From: Angiostrongylus vasorum
Taxonomy: Eukaryota > Nematoda > Chromadorea > Rhabditida > Metastrongylidae
Assembly: GCA_018806985.1 (NCBI GenBank)
Contig: JADANN010000365.1
Coordinates: 172,001-236,000, forward strand
Direction: 5' to 3'
Length of the DNA: 64,000 nucleotides
Every line of letters begins with the position of its first letter. Within the stretch, counting starts at the first letter, position 1. A program made the translations under genes and the position numbers. Positions 1-14,700 of the stretch are shown one piece after another. The notes beneath the pieces are model-generated. The model was not told the origin of the DNA. It saw nothing but the letters and a program-made list of their open reading frames with translations, and did no database searches.

Positions 1-949
1 ACATGTGCTGTTATCACATGGACGATTAGTATTTTTGGATATTGGAACACAAGTTCTCGACATAGGGAACAACTTAAAGAGTTGAGAACACAACAGATTT
101 GATTTGATTTGAACAGAACAGATCTGTGAAAGACTCTTCTTTATCATTCAAAAGAATACACAACTTCTAATCACTCCACGTTCCCATCCGTGAGCTCTTT
201 TAGGTTTGGAATAATTTCCGTGGCGAAGAATATTGTAGCCCTTTCATCATGTTAATAGATGAAGAATTGAACATCGATCGCCTCATCTTCAAAAAGTAAC
301 AACGTGGCGACGAGACATTCGAAGAACGATGCGGTATATCTTTACTACCTGTCAAAGAGTTTGCAAAGATGGACTGAAAGATAAGTACGGCAAAGGTGCT
401 GATGGTTATAATGAAATCAGCTGTGAGCTTTAGTATGGTGCTGTGTCTCCTAGCCATTCTCCTCGAGGAAAGCGAATCGGGTTTGAATAGACAGTCTTTA
501 CATCGATGCGCAAAAACATATTCGTTCCTATTAATTATATTTAGAAGCTGATTGTGAGCGAAATGAACAGATATGCCCACCCGGATGTGTTTGATGAAGC
601 AATAAACGTTGGTGACACGAAATTATTCGTTAGCCTCTGATTTAAGATGGGAACCACTAGACAGACAGAGTTGAGACATTATGAAAGTCCTAATCCTGCT
701 ACTGAATATCATATACTGCATCCCATATCGTGAAAACAGACATATTTGAAACCTTATCGACCGGTCTGTGTTTTGCCAACAACGCAATGGAAGACCGATG
801 GGTGACCACCAATTGAAGCTATCAGTAGGCTTTCCGGCACAGGCCAGCAAATAAGGGGTACATTCACGAGTACATCATGAAGTTTAGAGGTAGAGTTACC
901 TTTCACCAATACATCCTACATAAGCAATCACAAGCCATTCAGATTATAC
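1..949. other. Intergenic, no gene seen
   Basis: Both strands were read. Only short chance reading frames interrupted by stops are present, with no recognisable domain and no convincing splice-site series. Confidence 0.6.
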
Positions 950-950
950 C

Positions 951-1240
951 CAAGTGGCTCGAGTAATGCAGTGGTTGCAGACGCCCTGCAATGGAGATGG
1001 GAACAGTTGCAGTGTGGTCCTGTGTCCCATAGCCACGAAGCATTCCATTCTGACCGGCTCCGGAAAATTACTACGAAATTTGTATCAGAGGGGTAAAACG
1101 CTGATTTGATACATTGAAAGGCTACTGCAATTCATTCTGCAGACTGCATACGCATTCAATAACATGTAATGATGCTTCATGGTGTCGATCCATGGCGCAT
1201 TCCTAAGGGATTGATCAACGCTGAAAACTTCATCCTTTCT
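951..1240 (+). repeat. tRNA-headed SINE-like repeat, family B, diverged copy
   Basis: The head has an A-box-like 'aatgcagtggttgcagacgc' stretch and the tail ends 'agggattgatcaacgctgaa'. The tail matches the plus-strand copy at 19914-20192 and, inverted, the copies at 11843-12062 and 28076-28318. The middle is strongly diverged, so this is an old insertion. Confidence 0.55.
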
Positions 1241-3668
1241 TCTTCTTTTAATCAAGAGATTGATACCTTTACCGAAATCACGTGCATACCAGCATCAACC
1301 ACTAGGGATTCAGCGCAGCATAGGTGAAAAGCTCGTACAGGATTTGCTGGATGAAGGGAGGCATTTTTATACCAAAAAAATGGTGTACAAATCTTGCCTT
1401 CGCCAAGAAATTATTGTGGAGAAAGACCCATCTTGTGGGCATTCGTCAAAAAACCAAGAGTTGACCTCCTACGCAGATCATTCTGCAGATTTTGAAGAGC
1501 AAAGCAATAGAAAAGAGAAAGATGAATTGTTCGAGGTTAATCAATCCCTTAGGAATGCTAAACACATTCGATTTCACTGAACATTGTGAACATGGTTGAA
1601 TGCATACTGCATGAATGGCCAACTCAGTGTTTTGCTCTCACAAATCTGGTAGCAACGCAGACTCCTAAGGCATTGGTTTTCTTGGTTTTCAACAACACGG
1701 GTTCAAACCAAAGACTGTGCGTATGGTCCAGGACTCTAACCATCGCGCCATACGCTCATCAGGGCAATGAGTACCATAAGTAATCGAAGCAGTATAATGG
1801 TATATGACTAAAAAACAAGAATGCAATTGTAGGACGTCCACAGGAGATGGAATAACTCCTTCTCCTAATCCGTTAAAAACTCAAATCTTTGGAAGCATCA
1901 ATCAAGGGGAGGTCTTTCGCATAGTCCGAATGCTCCTCTACGCCCAATTCCTCTTTAGCGTTGTCAGTATGATGAGTTTATTGAATCATGGAAGATGTAT
2001 AGTAAGCATGTGCGAGAAACTTCACTGAATCACTCTAAGATGGACGTCTGCTTACAAAGGAAACACCAGAGTACTTGCATGCCGACGACTCTACGTTCCC
2101 TTAGCGAAACTTGTATACCAGTGGACCGTGAAAGAAAATGAAGACTATATCTAAAATGTTACAAGGTGATATCAAGGCATTATGACTGGAAAGACACTGA
2201 AAAGCATGTAAACCAGACAAGTGCTAAATGCAGTTGTTATTTGAAACACTACTGTTAAGACTATTTCAAGTCTGGTCAGAGAAAAATCTACATCTTTTGC
2301 AAACAGTGTAAGTTTTTGTGCAAACAATTTCAACCTTTGTGAGGAAATTTCTAGCCACCAGTAAGAATTGCAGCCTGTATGTAAACATTGTTAGTTTTAC
2401 ACAGAACGTTCAAATTGTGTTTATGTATAAACTATAATACCTATATTGTCCTCTAGTGAAGGGATCCTCAGCCGTTTGGTTGCAATGCTACGTACTGCGC
2501 CGCCGCTGTGGCAGTGATGGAGTTAATCCCGGAACAATAGCGAGCTTTACTATTTCTTTAAACACAGATGGATCCCAGGAATGAACTATGCGTTTCTTTT
2601 GCGTTGACCTAATACATATTTCCATGCAGATGCCCATACTTGCCTGCGCAGAAGTGCTCATGCAAGTGAGGGCAGTGTTTTTACAAATTAATTCGGCCAA
2701 TAGCAAGCAATCAAGTGGCTGCGAAGTATATAAGAGATGGTTAAGAATCGCCTCCAACAAACAAACACCATGTCTACTCTGAGAAACTGGTTAGCTACCA
2801 TAAATACATTCAGCACCTAAGTAGCACCTTCCAAGAACCCATCAATGCCAATGCCTAAACACTGTAAAATGAATGGCTTACCCCTCAAACTATGACCTAG
2901 ATCAACTAGATCCGTTGTGAAGTTCTCTATGAGCTCGGAGAAGCTTTGCAGAGAAGACAATATATTTTCTTAGATCGTCGTTGGAGATTTAAAAGCTATT
3001 ATGGGACACACAGGAGAACGTCTGATGAATGTCATGTTGGAACATAAGGATTAGAATAGAACGAACAGGGTTGATAGCTATCTTAGTTTATCATGATGGC
3101 GAAAACCATCCAGGGAAACTCGCAGTCCTTGAAGCCTTAGTTTCAACGGTAGACGCAGCAGTCCCTCAATGGATGGTACCTATAGAGACTAGTCTTTACT
3201 TCAGGCAAATAATGCTCTGTTTTTTTAGCAATATCATCACGTTATGTCAGTTGTAACACTGTATATATCACAAAGTGTCGAACTTGTTACAGTGTCCGCC
3301 CCCTCTGTGGCACTAATATAAAGATTCTCATTGATCCATCAGCTCAGTTTTCCTAAAACAGGCTACTCAAACACGACTATCGCTCCTACTGTGTTTGCAG
3401 TATATATTATAGTATGTATTCATTATAGGTTTCGGATTTTTTTCATTGTATAGCATTGACTAGCCTTTTTCTAATTGAAACTCATTCTGAAATGTTCTCA
3501 TCGTTGAAGCTACTGTAGTTTCCAAGACAATTACTCCATTTGACAGTTTTCTGTAACGTAGTGTGTACAGTTCTACGTAACTGTAATTTTTGAAAGGAAC
3601 AACTAAACACCCATAACAATCGTCCATTTGGTCACCTTCCACGTAGACATTGATCAAAAACCTTACTT
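1241..3668. other. Intergenic, no supported gene
   Basis: The longest frame (1260-1580, plus) has no recognisable domain, signal peptide or splice context. Nothing else here can be supported as a gene, RNA or repeat from the sequence alone. Confidence 0.5.
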
Positions 3669-4052
3669 ACTTGAATGATACTTGAATGGCCCGTCCTCAC
3701 TGATTATGCGGACACCACGTAATTTCCATTGTTTCGAGTTTTGCTGGTTTAGCCATTCTGGCTCCCTGAAGTCCCGAGGTCAGCCTGGCCAAAGTCTGCT
3801 CCAGGTCTTCACCACCACAGGCAATCGCAGCCCTTATGGATCAGAGGGAGATTTGCCACTATGCGACTTTGATACCAGAATGGTGGTGGATCCTGGTATT
3901 GGTTTACTCTTTAGCTAAAGCTTCCTGATGGAAACGCCGGACTCCCTTCTCAGCTTGGGAGACCCTGCCAGGGTATGAATCCCCCGTTGTACATCGCAGT
4001 CCGACACCCAGGAACAGCTCCCAGTCACGATGAGGCGGTAAACCGTCAGGAG
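3669..4052 (+). repeat. Interspersed repeat family A (about 380 bp), copy 1
   Basis: It starts near 'atacttgaatggcccgtcct' and ends near 'gatgaggcggtaaaccgt'. Six copies occur in the window: 3669, 6340 inverted, 7551, 12155, 12752 and 29633 inverted. The internal hairpin 'ataccagaat'/'atcctggtat' (one mismatch in this copy) around gtggtgg is a family hallmark. No terminal inverted repeat is visible, so the class is unknown. The short frames inside are not conserved proteins. Confidence 0.75.
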
Positions 4053-4596
4053 CAAAAAGCTAAAGCGACCAATTATTATTTTTACCTATGAAACTTTTAC
4101 ACGATCAAACCTCCCATTAACTTTTAATCAAACACAGTTTGCATGTTTTCGTTTCGTTTCGGTCCGCTTATGATGAACAATCTACCCTCGAATTTCCGTA
4201 GTTATCGTGGGACATTTCCATAAACATCGCTCAAAACATTTTGTTTCTAACTCAAAAGACCAATTTTAAGTAGATCTTGGCACTCTTCTTCTACATTTTG
4301 CATTTTAAATGACCCATTTTCATATCTACTGTGTGGAACGCAACACTTCCTCCATTCGATTCGTTTCCGCGCAACTTCAGCATAAGTGGTTAATATCTGT
4401 AAGTCTTACAAACTGCTCTCGTTGAGCTGATGCCAGGTTGCTATCAGTTTGTTGCTGTTGTTGTTGTTGTTGTTCTGATTCTATGGCTGGGATTTCGACG
4501 ACATCCGATTTTGCAGAGCCTGGACGTATTAATTTAATTCTTTTCATATAAAGCTAACTTTTTTATTTGCTGCCTACTATAATTTTCCTCGGAAGG
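4053..4596. other. Intergenic with a (GTT)n microsatellite
   Basis: A short GTT/GCT trinucleotide run lies at about 4450-4477. The remainder is AT-rich and shows no gene. Confidence 0.5.
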
Positions 4597-4937
4597 GTAT
4601 AATGCGAAATACAACCACAGTGATGCTGAGATATTCACAAAACTCCGGGCCGCAGGTGATGCGGTGGGGAACGAACGCGCTACTACCCTTTCTGGGGGTT
4701 AACGCTCTCACCACCACACCATGCGGGTCCTTCGTTTCGCCTGCCTCTCAGCTAATTCCATCGATCTGTACCATCAGCAATCACCTCTCAAAGGGATTGA
4801 TCTGGGGGAGCCCAAACAAATCGGCAATGAACCTAGTTAATCCCCTGGAAAGGGTAATAACTCGTTCGTTCCCCACCGCATAAACCTTCGGTCCGGAGTT
4901 TTGCAAATATCTCAGCATCGCTGTGGTTCTATTCATG
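4597..4937. repeat. Foldback repeat of SINE-like family C (inverted dimer)
   Basis: The two ends are inverted repeats of about 75 bp. The left end contains 'gcggtggggaacgaacgcg'; the right end contains 'cgttcgttccccaccgcat' followed by a 'tttgcaaatatctcagcat' tail. Each arm resembles the tRNA-like head plus tail of single copies elsewhere (49955 and 63535 regions). The unit therefore looks like two heads joined tail-out, or a MITE built from them. Confidence 0.65.
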
Positions 4938-5731
4938 TAATTCGGTGAACCATCTATAGTACCAAAGGAGGTTTATTATGCAAATGAACGCCACTTTGAT
5001 TGAAAATCACCTAGCGTTTTGATAGGTGTGGGACCACCCATGTGTTGTTCACCTGGTATGATGACTGAAACCCACCCAGGTCAGAAAATCGACTGGAAAA
5101 AAGGCACCAGGTCACGTGTGATAGTGAGGCATTCATCTTGGTCTACATTTTACTTCAATAGATCGTAATAGAAGAAGGAATCACCACTGCTTACTCAGGA
5201 AATCAGTCGAATAGCGACGAAATGCCCAGCGTAGTCCGCCATTCCAACGGCGCCATTCTTCGATCGATACCGACGTTGGCTTCTTTCCAGTGTTCTGCGC
5301 TCTCCACGATTTGTCATCCTACCTCGTGCAAACGTTATCGTTCGTCACCTCTAGTACAGCTTTACCACTAATCATTCTGCTTTTTTTCCACTTGGAAAAT
5401 TTTCTACTGCTTCTATTTTTGTAATTTGTAAGGAAATCTGATGGTATTTCAAAATGACATTGTCACATTATTGGAATTGTTGGTGTTAAAGCCTGTCGTC
5501 TTCTTTTTTCTATTTTCTTTTTGGTTTCATTCCTTTTCTCCCCTTCTTTTTCCGTATTGTATAAAGTATTGATTATATCGGTTTTTCGAATAAGTCCACT
5601 ATTTTTGTATTTCACAAGGGTCAGTTGATAGTCACTGCGTGCAAGGGATATTCTTCGGAATTCAGCGCTACGTCGAACGGTTGCCTTATTTTTCCACGCT
5701 CCAACTTTACGAACTAAACGTTTAGGTACTA
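4938..5731. promoter_or_regulatory. Upstream region of the epsin gene
   Basis: This is the gene-free stretch upstream of the epsin start. No TATA box stands out. A 'tttag' at 5721-5725, six bases before the ATG, could be a trans-splice or cis-splice acceptor, as is common before nematode start codons. No other element is recognisable. Confidence 0.3.
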
Positions 5732-8700
5732 ATGTCGATCTCTACTATTAGACGACAAGTTAAAAATGTTGCCTATAATTTTTCGGACGCTCAAGTGAAA
5801 GTTAGGGAAGCTACATGGTAAGTACTACTTTTTTGTTATTTCAGTACTTTGGATTTTACTTTGAAACGTTTCTTTTTTTTCAGTAACGATCCATGGGGTC
5901 CATCCACAGCACTTATGTCTGAAATCTCTGACCTCACCAATAATCCAATGGTTAGTGCAGCTTGAGCGATTCTGCAGTGCGCTAGTGCTCTGCTGAGTTG
6001 GATCTCTGTAGTACCCAATTTATCTTCATTTCATCGTTCTTCTTATCTTTTTAGGCTTTCACCGAAGTAATGTCTATAATTTGGAAGAGATTAAACGATT
6101 CAGGGAAAAACTGGCGCCATGTCTATAAAAGTCTAGTACTGCTTGATTTTTTGATTAAGTGTGGAAATGACAAGGTTTGGCTTAGGCTTATATAGTTGTG
6201 AATTGTTACGGAAATTTTTCTAAAATGTAGGCGACTCAATGTGCTCATCTTATTGTCTTTAATCCAGTTCTTATTTAATGACTGGGAACATTGTTTTTTT
6301 TCGTTGTTAGGTGTCACTTCGATTAATGTAGATATATGTCCTCCCAACGGTTTACCGCCTCATCGTGGCTGAGAAGTGTTCGTGGGTGTCGGGCTGTGAT
6401 GTACAGCGGCGGATTCATCCCCCTGGCAGAGTCTCCTAAGCTGAGAAGGAGTCCGGCGTTTCCGTCAGGAAACCTAGCTAAGAATAAACTATTACCAGGA
6501 TCCACCACCGTCCTGGTATCAAACTAATTGCATGGTGGCAAATTTCCTTCCGATCCACACGGGCGGCGACTGCCTGTGGTGGTGACGACCTGGGACAGAT
6601 TTTGGCCAGGCTGACCTCGGAATTCCAGGGAAACACATTGGCTAGACCAACAAAACTTCGTACAATGGAGATTATGCTGGGTCGCGGCACAGCCAGTGCG
6701 GACGGCCGTCCAAGTATCCAAATAAGTAAGATGTCACTTTGATACAATCAGATTGTAGTAGTGGTACAAATGGGTTTTACTGCTAGTTTTTTTTGTGCAT
6801 GTGGATTTTGGATATGAAATATCTATAGGTTATTTGGGCAATGGAGATTTAGGATAAATGCTTAGCGTTGACCAGTCTCATTGTTTAGAGAAATAACCTC
6901 ACAGCTGCGTTGTTCCTTAGGATTTGCGCTTAGTATCTGAAACAATGATAAATCCTACTTTGGGCTGCGTTCATTGTTTGTAAATAACGTCGTTTTTTCC
7001 TAAAAATGTTCACATTACGTGACGTCAATGATGGAGTGCTTAGTTTTAGCGTGGTATCATTTCACATAAACATTTATGTTACAGGTTTCACAGCAGTGTC
7101 GAGAGAATATCTTTACAATTGAAACTCTCAAAGATTTTCAGCATATTGAAGATAACAGAGATCAGGGTCTTAATATTCGCGAAAAAGCTAAACAAATAAC
7201 TGCATTACTAACTGATGAAGAGCGTTTGAAGAATGAACGAACACGTTTTATGCTCACAAGGACGAAATTCCGTGAAAATAATGCGCTAACTGTTGGATCA
7301 GAACGGAGAATCAGACGATCTGATACTGGAACTGCATTAGGTGCGAGTTTGGCTTTAATTTAGTTGTATTTATTACAAATATTACGTATGCATACGGTTC
7401 TAAGTTCATGAAGTTAGCTAATGACGTGTTTAAAGACGTTGTTCATTGTCAGTTTTGTTGTATTAGCTTAGGTCTCGCTCTGTATTGAAGCGGTGAAGCT
7501 CTGACTGCGTAGTTGTGCTTTGAACGCGACGATTTTTTCTCTTTGGTGATATACTTACTTGCATACCTGGGCGGCCTGTCCTCACTGGTTGTGCTGACCC
7601 CAGCATAATCTCCATTTTCGGAGTTTTGCTGGTTTAGCCATGCTGTTTTCCTGGAGTCTCGAGGTCAGCCTGACAAAAGTTTGGCCTAGGTCATCACCAC
7701 AACAGGCACTCGTTGCCCTTGTGGATCAGAAGGAGATTTGCCATCATGCGACTAATTTAATACCAGGATGGTGATGGATCCTGGTATTGGCTTACGCTTA
7801 GCTAGGGCTTCCTACTGGAAACGCCGGACTCAGCTTGGGAGAACCTGCCAGGGTGATAAATCCCCCGCTGTACATTGCAGCCCGACACCCAAGAACACCT
7901 CTCAGCCACGATGAGGCGGTAAACCGTTGGGAGACTTTAACGATATACCCTCTTTAACCGTTTTTTTCAATCCGCTCCACTCAGCGATGTCTACAAAGTG
8001 AATTAATTCATTGAACAATCAAGCAAGGGTTCAATCTCTCAAAAACCAAGAGTAGAAAAGTTCATTTGCAGACTGTCAAATGTACTTTCCCCTTCTATTT
8101 ATTTTGTAAGGTAATTGTTCATGTCGGCCAATTGGGAAACCTATAACGGTTTCATAATTGGGTTGCCTTGTATCCTTCAATTCTATAGTTTGAAATGTTG
8201 GGGAGCCTTTTAAATGGACTGGGTCATACTTCCGTTCTCTCTTAATGGTCCTTTCTTTCTTTTCCTATATCTTTCTTCAATGTCTCAAGTGTTTTCCATT
8301 CGATCCAAGACTACATGCTTGGAAACGTAAGAGAGGTATTTATGGAAAAATGTTTTGTTTTTTCGCTTTACTTATTTGTTCATTACGCGGAAGCCTGATG
8401 ATTTTAGTAATACTATTCTCCTTCTTATTGCGTCTTAGGAGGAGAGTCTATTTTTGAAAGTCGTTAAAGTTAGAAATGTATAGATCCTGAGATAGAGGAT
8501 GCCCGACCTTCTTCGGTTGGCGAAGAGGAAATGCAACTGCAAATTGCAATCGCACTGTCTAAAGAAGAACACGAAAAGATTGATGAAATGATGAGGAGCG
8601 ATGAAGTTCGACTTCAGGTAGTAAAAATGGTGTTTATTTTTTTTCGTTATGAAGCACTCATCAGCTAAGCTATCCCTGTCTCTTACTCTGCTGATAAGTG

Positions 8701-11700
8701 GTGAGTGACACCTTCACCACTATAATAAGCTTTTTTTTTGCTCAAATCTGTGCTTTTTCTATAATGAATGTTAACAAAAGGTACTGAATTATGGTCAGGT
8801 TAAAGTTAAAAATGCAGTCAAGTTCATCAGTCTTTAAAATAGAAGTCTAGCTCTTTGGACTTTAATGGAAAGCAGCTGTGCTGCCATTCAGCACTATAGC
8901 TTCTCGCCAATTTTCCACTCTTAATTTCGTACTATGCTGCTTGTTTCCACTCCAAAATATTGTTACTATTTCTTCTCCAGTTCATGGTGAACGTAGGTTG
9001 CCGTTATTAAAACGCTTTTGTTTCTATGCTCGACTTTTTATTCGACTTTCTAATTAAATGAAGACATATTCTAGCTTGCTCTGGAAGAGTCTCAACGTGA
9101 GGCTGAAAGAATGGCCAAAATGGAACAGAAGACTGTCAACAGTGGACAGCTTACACAAAGTGCTCTTGATGATTTGCTTTCTCTTGGAGTTGGAGAGGTG
9201 AATCCCCACAGGTTTTCAAGTTCCTTTTTTCATTTTTTAAACCACTGCGCTTGATGTTCTCTTCACTATCAGTTTGTAAGGGAAACAAACCAATGCTTGA
9301 AGTCCAAATGTGAAACATTTTCAAGCGGGTAGCAGTGTATAATCCATTTCTTCCTATCGCGCTCCGGAACTGTTCGCTAGTCTGTGGTCACTTGATGGAC
9401 ATAAATACAGTCTCAGTTTTCATGTGAAAGTCTTTTTCTGCTTAGACACAGGAAGCCAACTTACATTCTCAGAACAGTCATGAGACTTTTTTTGTTGGAA
9501 GTGATTTGGAATTGTTGCCTCTATGCTTCGAAGAATTGCAAATTATTGAGCTAGCCGACACCCACGATACTGTTTGCTTACCCATTCACTAGTGCTTGAA
9601 TATGACTGCGTATGAGAAAAGAAAATTACAATCCCAATCCACAAACAGGGGATCCACTGCGTATCCCTGCGTCCCAGGGCAAGTTCATGATCTTCTAAGA
9701 GGGATTTCTGCTATGCAGCTATATTTAATACGCACTTTTGCAACATTGACTTCTACTTGATAAATTAAAGTTCAAGTGTTGTAACGGATTGTTTTATTAG
9801 TTCATCTCACAGATGGTGACGAGTGACCAGCCATCTTCCTCCAATACGTGGGGGAACACTGGCCTAGTTGACCCATGGGCAGCGCCAACATCTACCGAAC
9901 AGCAAGCTACTTCGGTAACACTCTATCCTACTGGTAAACTTTCATATACTCAAATTATCCTTGGTTAACCATTTTTTTTCAACTTCTTAACCAGTGAATT
10001 TCTACGGTTTGCAAATTTCGATTGAAAAGTTGGAAGATAAGCTATAATACAGATAACATGCTTTATTATTCACGTGGCAATAATCAGTTTCCTTATGGTA
10101 AGGACTAGTTGGTATGGAAAGCTGCTCAGTGTTTCTAAAGGTCGGCTTTTATTTAACCTCAGAATTAGAAGTCAGTATAAGAAATCATTGACTATATATT
10201 ATGTTTCCATAATTTGTGACTGTGAATTAGTTTCCAAGACTGACGTTTTCTTAACCTCGTTAATGATAAATAAGTGGATGTTTCCTTGGTGAATAGACAT
10301 AAGTTTATTGTTACAATATTTATTTCGCAGCGGTTAACATTTCAGCGGATTTCGCCCTTTCAAAATCTGATAAGGGTAACATTGGTGAGCAATTTGCTCA
10401 CTCAAATACTTACGTAACCATGACAGAAAAAAACTCGGGACTTAAATTTCGATGGCGTCGGAAACAGTCACCATTTTTGTGTCTCCCATTCATTAAGGGA
10501 AACCAGCACACAGAGGTTACATGGATAGGGAAAATATCTGTATCAGGTCAAAAAATAAACATGAGATATGAAACTAGGTCTCGTTTGATTACAAAGCACT
10601 CTTCCTGCTGTTCATCTTTACGAATTTTGGATAAATCAAAAATTCCTCAATAGTGGTCTAACGTAGTTCGGCCTTTCAGTATTAGGCGATCATATTTCAG
10701 GTCACAGTAGAGTTCAGTAGGAAAAAATAGAAAAAAAAGAAATTGTTAAAACGCTGAAATGGAATGAAAGTGGAATCTGTACATTTTCTTGCCGAAACAA
10801 ACAACTTTGGTTGTTCGACCACGATAAGGTTGCTCTTTTCTAACGGCCACAAATCATATCTTTTTGCTTTTTTCATCAACCTGCATATCTCAACCAGCAA
10901 AGCAGTTAAATAAGCGAGATGTCGTCTTTCCATCAGGTAGAGATTATGTCATTAATTTTATTCAAGTTAGCTATGGACGCGGTCTCGTTAAAAGTCTTTT
11001 AACTTTCTAAGACCTTTCAAGATTTCGATTTATGGGAATTTCTCAGGGTATTTTGAATTGTTGAATGACTTGTTTCGAAAACTACTTGTACGCATAAAGC
11101 AACAGAATGACTTTTCATTTATAGCACTGTAAAGTCCTCATTCCCTCAACTTATCAAGTTATTTGAAACTGTCGCGGCGACGCCTGATTTTGCCTTTTTT
11201 GCGGAGTGGACAAGGTTTTTTTGTGCTGTGGTCACAGGCACTTCCAGGGAGTTTTTCTGTAGCCCTGCCTCTTTTCGTTGTGATTTCTGTCCTATTAATC
11301 TTTTTCTCTCTGGGTTGCGAAGGATTTCCTGCGCTTCTGTTATCCTTTGTATGCTCCGTGTTTTTCTATACACCTTCCTATGTTTTACGTGCATGCACAA
11401 CTTTTAAGTATGGAGAGAACTCGTCCTCTATGCGGTCGTAATCTTGTTAGCATTTAATGAAGTTGAATAAATTCTGCAAGGAATATTACGATCTTTACCT
11501 TTTGGTACTCACTGTTCTCACAGCGACCGTCTTTCCGCGAAATGAGGAATTAGTGAGGATTTTCTAGGAGGACACCCTCCAATGAATGATGCCCACCATG
11601 CCATTCGTGTTGTATAAGCTAACGATTGATTCCAAAAAGTCTAGGAGAGAACTTCTGCGCACCAAAATAAACCACCGGAAAGGAAGTGACATCCATAGAT

Positions 11701-14700
11701 GCCTTACCAGGCATTCCCGCAAAAGCATTGTTACACTTATAGGTGTCATTCATCGCGAATGAGTTAAAAATTAACCACTCCTATCGAAAGCAGGCATCGT
11801 GGTGAATTTGTGTACACTGGTAATTTCCACTGTTACAGCACCGTTTGGAGGTGATTGGATGCTTATCTGGCCTTTACGATGGCTCGCGATGGCCTAGAGA
11901 TGTATCGAGCCAGCACTGCTATCCTCCCAGACAAGTCTGGTACCAATTTGCCAACCCCGGAGGGATGGAAGGATTGATGGACCAGGGGCGCGGGAGTCGA
12001 TCCCATATGTATTGCAGAGCGCGTCCCTACGACTGCGTCACACGCGCTGTCAAGGAAGGTGATTAATAATTAAAATTGGGGATGAACATCATTCATATAG
12101 AAGTAAAATGAAGGGGTGACAAAATGGCAACAACCAGCACATTAAGTGTCTTCTTGTGTACTTGGGTGCCCTGTCCTCACTGCTTGTGCCGGGCCCCAGC
12201 ATAATCTTCATTTTTCGGAGTTTTGCTAGTTTTGTCATGGTGTTTCCCTGGAGTGCCGAGCTCAACCAGGCCAAAGTCTGCACCAGGTCGTCACCACCAC
12301 AGGTAGTCGCCGACCTTATAGATCGGACGGAGATTTGCCACCATGCGACTAGTTTGATACCAGGTCTGTGGTGGATCCTGGTATTGGTTTGCCCTTAGTT
12401 GGGCTTCCTGAGGGAAACGCTGGTCTCCTTCTCAGCTTGGGACGCTCTGCTGGATGAATGAATCCCTCCGCTGTTGATCGCAGCCTAACATTCAGAAGCA
12501 CCTGTGAAGTATGTGACGCAAAAACATGTTCAATTTTTCAAACAATGCGGTCGTGATCGATTGTTTTAGCTTGCAAACATGCATTCTCGCGGTGTCAGTC
12601 CCATATCTTGCTGTACTCTCAATTGTATTTTACGACGACGATCAATTTTGTTTTTTCTAGAAGGAAATTAGAATTTTGACGCTGTATGTCGAAATGGGGT
12701 GAACTCTCCTTCATCTTGTTCATTGCTGTTTAAAGAATCCCTACGCTTTTTGCTTGGATACTTGGACGGCCTGTCCTCACCACTGGTCTTGCGGGAATCA
12801 GTATATTCTCCATTTTTCGGAGTTCTGGTTTAGCCATTCTGTTTCCCTGGAGTCCTTTGGTCAGACTGGCCAAAATCTGTCCCAGGTCACCAGCACAGGC
12901 ACTCGCCGCGCTTATGGATCGGGGGAAAATTTGCCACCATGCAACTAGTTTGATACCAGGATGGTGGTGGATCCTGGTATTGTTTCACTCTTAGCTAGAC
13001 TTCCTGACGGAAAACGCCGGACTCCTTCTTAGCATGGAAGACCCTGCCAGGGCGATAAACACCCCCTCTGTACCGCAGCCCGACACCCAGGAACACCTCC
13101 CATTCACGATGAGGCTTTAAAGCATTAGGAGGAAGTCACTGTTCACTTGTTTTTAATTAACAGTGACTCTAGCAGGTTCTAATAAAGGTCGTATCCACGT
13201 TTGTTTTGTCTAACCTATGCTTTTTGGTTATCGGCATAGGTTTGAACTCCAGATTCTCCCTTTTTTTTCTCACTAGAGTTAATCGAGGTACTCCAATTAT
13301 CACCCTCCATGATGCACCAGTAATTGTGACTGCACTTCCACGTTCGTTTATACCCACAGGGACAAGCGTTCTTTGTCGTTTTACTTCCTCAATGCTGTAC
13401 ACTTTCTAAGTCGCTTGCTTCGTCTTTCTTAGCTTTGATAAGGCATGAAGGACAAATCCGTTCTCCATGGAAAGTTTTTTTCAAATTCTATGAAAGATTG
13501 ATATTGAATTTCAATTTGCCGTTGAAATCGGCTATTATTCGTTCCGAGCGCTGAGAAAGCGATGTTCACAGGAAGCGGTTTCATTTCTGAAACGTAATTC
13601 GTGGTAAACTTACGGATTAACGGCTCTCACTCCAGTGTTTTCCGATTACAGTTTTCAGTTAATTACGTTAAGAGTGGAGTTCATTTGCTTTACCAAGGTG
13701 ATATTATCTTCGCTTTCATTCTAAGCTTCCAAGGTTTATATGCAATGTTATGTCATTCTTACTAAGCGCAGCTGGACCAAAGAATTTATAGACGACAGAC
13801 TGTAGGCAGGTTACGCGATAGCTAACTTGTTCTGTTCTGTTTTCCAGACACTCTTTTGCTGGCTTCTCATCGTCTAGGTCCCATTCACTCCATGAATTAC
13901 CAGGTGAAAATGCAAACCTGTCAATTAATGATAAATGGCGGATACTGTACTGTTCTTCACCGACGAGAAGTTATGACGGTGTATGCTGACTTTCACATTT
14001 TTTGGTTTTTTAAGGCATGCTTGTGACAGTAGCAGAAGACACCGTTTTTGAAAGAGTTTTTGAAAAAATAGTGGTACGTTTTGGTGGCAGTTTTGGAATT
14101 TGCAAAAAGATTATTTCTAGACTAAAAGCGTAATGGTAGGAACTCATGTACAACCTTAGCGGGGCACCGAAATATGTTAGAGGCCCACAACGTCGTAAGC
14201 ATTCTATTCAGATCGCTGATTGTTCAGTAGAATAGACGTTTACGATTACGCTCGAATTGAGCAGGTCAAAACTCCTTCAACTTTTCCACTACGACATTTT
14301 ACATGGAAAAATACTCCGCAGAATGGGTGGCATCTAGTGGATGGTATATCCTCGTATTGGTCAATAGGATAAATCTACATTATTAGAAAAGTTTCCCAAG
14401 CTAATGTGCATCCGTCAAAAGTGCAGGCTTTCGCTTTCGGTTTTCTTTGCTTTGCCAATCTTAGATGGTCCTGAGGTTTTAGCAGCTTCTTCGTACTCAT
14501 ATTTCTTAGCTATCTTTTTGACGATTCGTAATTTGGATTATAAGCTAATTGTTTTTAGTGTTTAGCGAGAAAATCTCAAAGGTGCTTTCGAAGCACGGCC
14601 GTAGGGACTGAGTTTGCCAGAAAAAAGGTTTCACATCTCTCCTGTAGTAGACATGTGACTTTATTGTTCCTATGAAATTAGAATTGCCTACCAACCTACC

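Noticed and set aside
1260..1580. 106-codon plus-strand frame
   Set aside because: No domain, signal peptide, splice context or polyadenylation signal; composition alone is not enough.
6323..6747. Several overlapping frames on both strands
   Set aside because: They fall within family A repeat copy 2 and are not conserved as protein among copies.
8245..8457. Hydrophobic 70-codon frame between epsin exons 4 and 5
   Set aside because: Joining exon 4 directly to exon 5 keeps frame and the UIM; this frame lacks matching splice sites.
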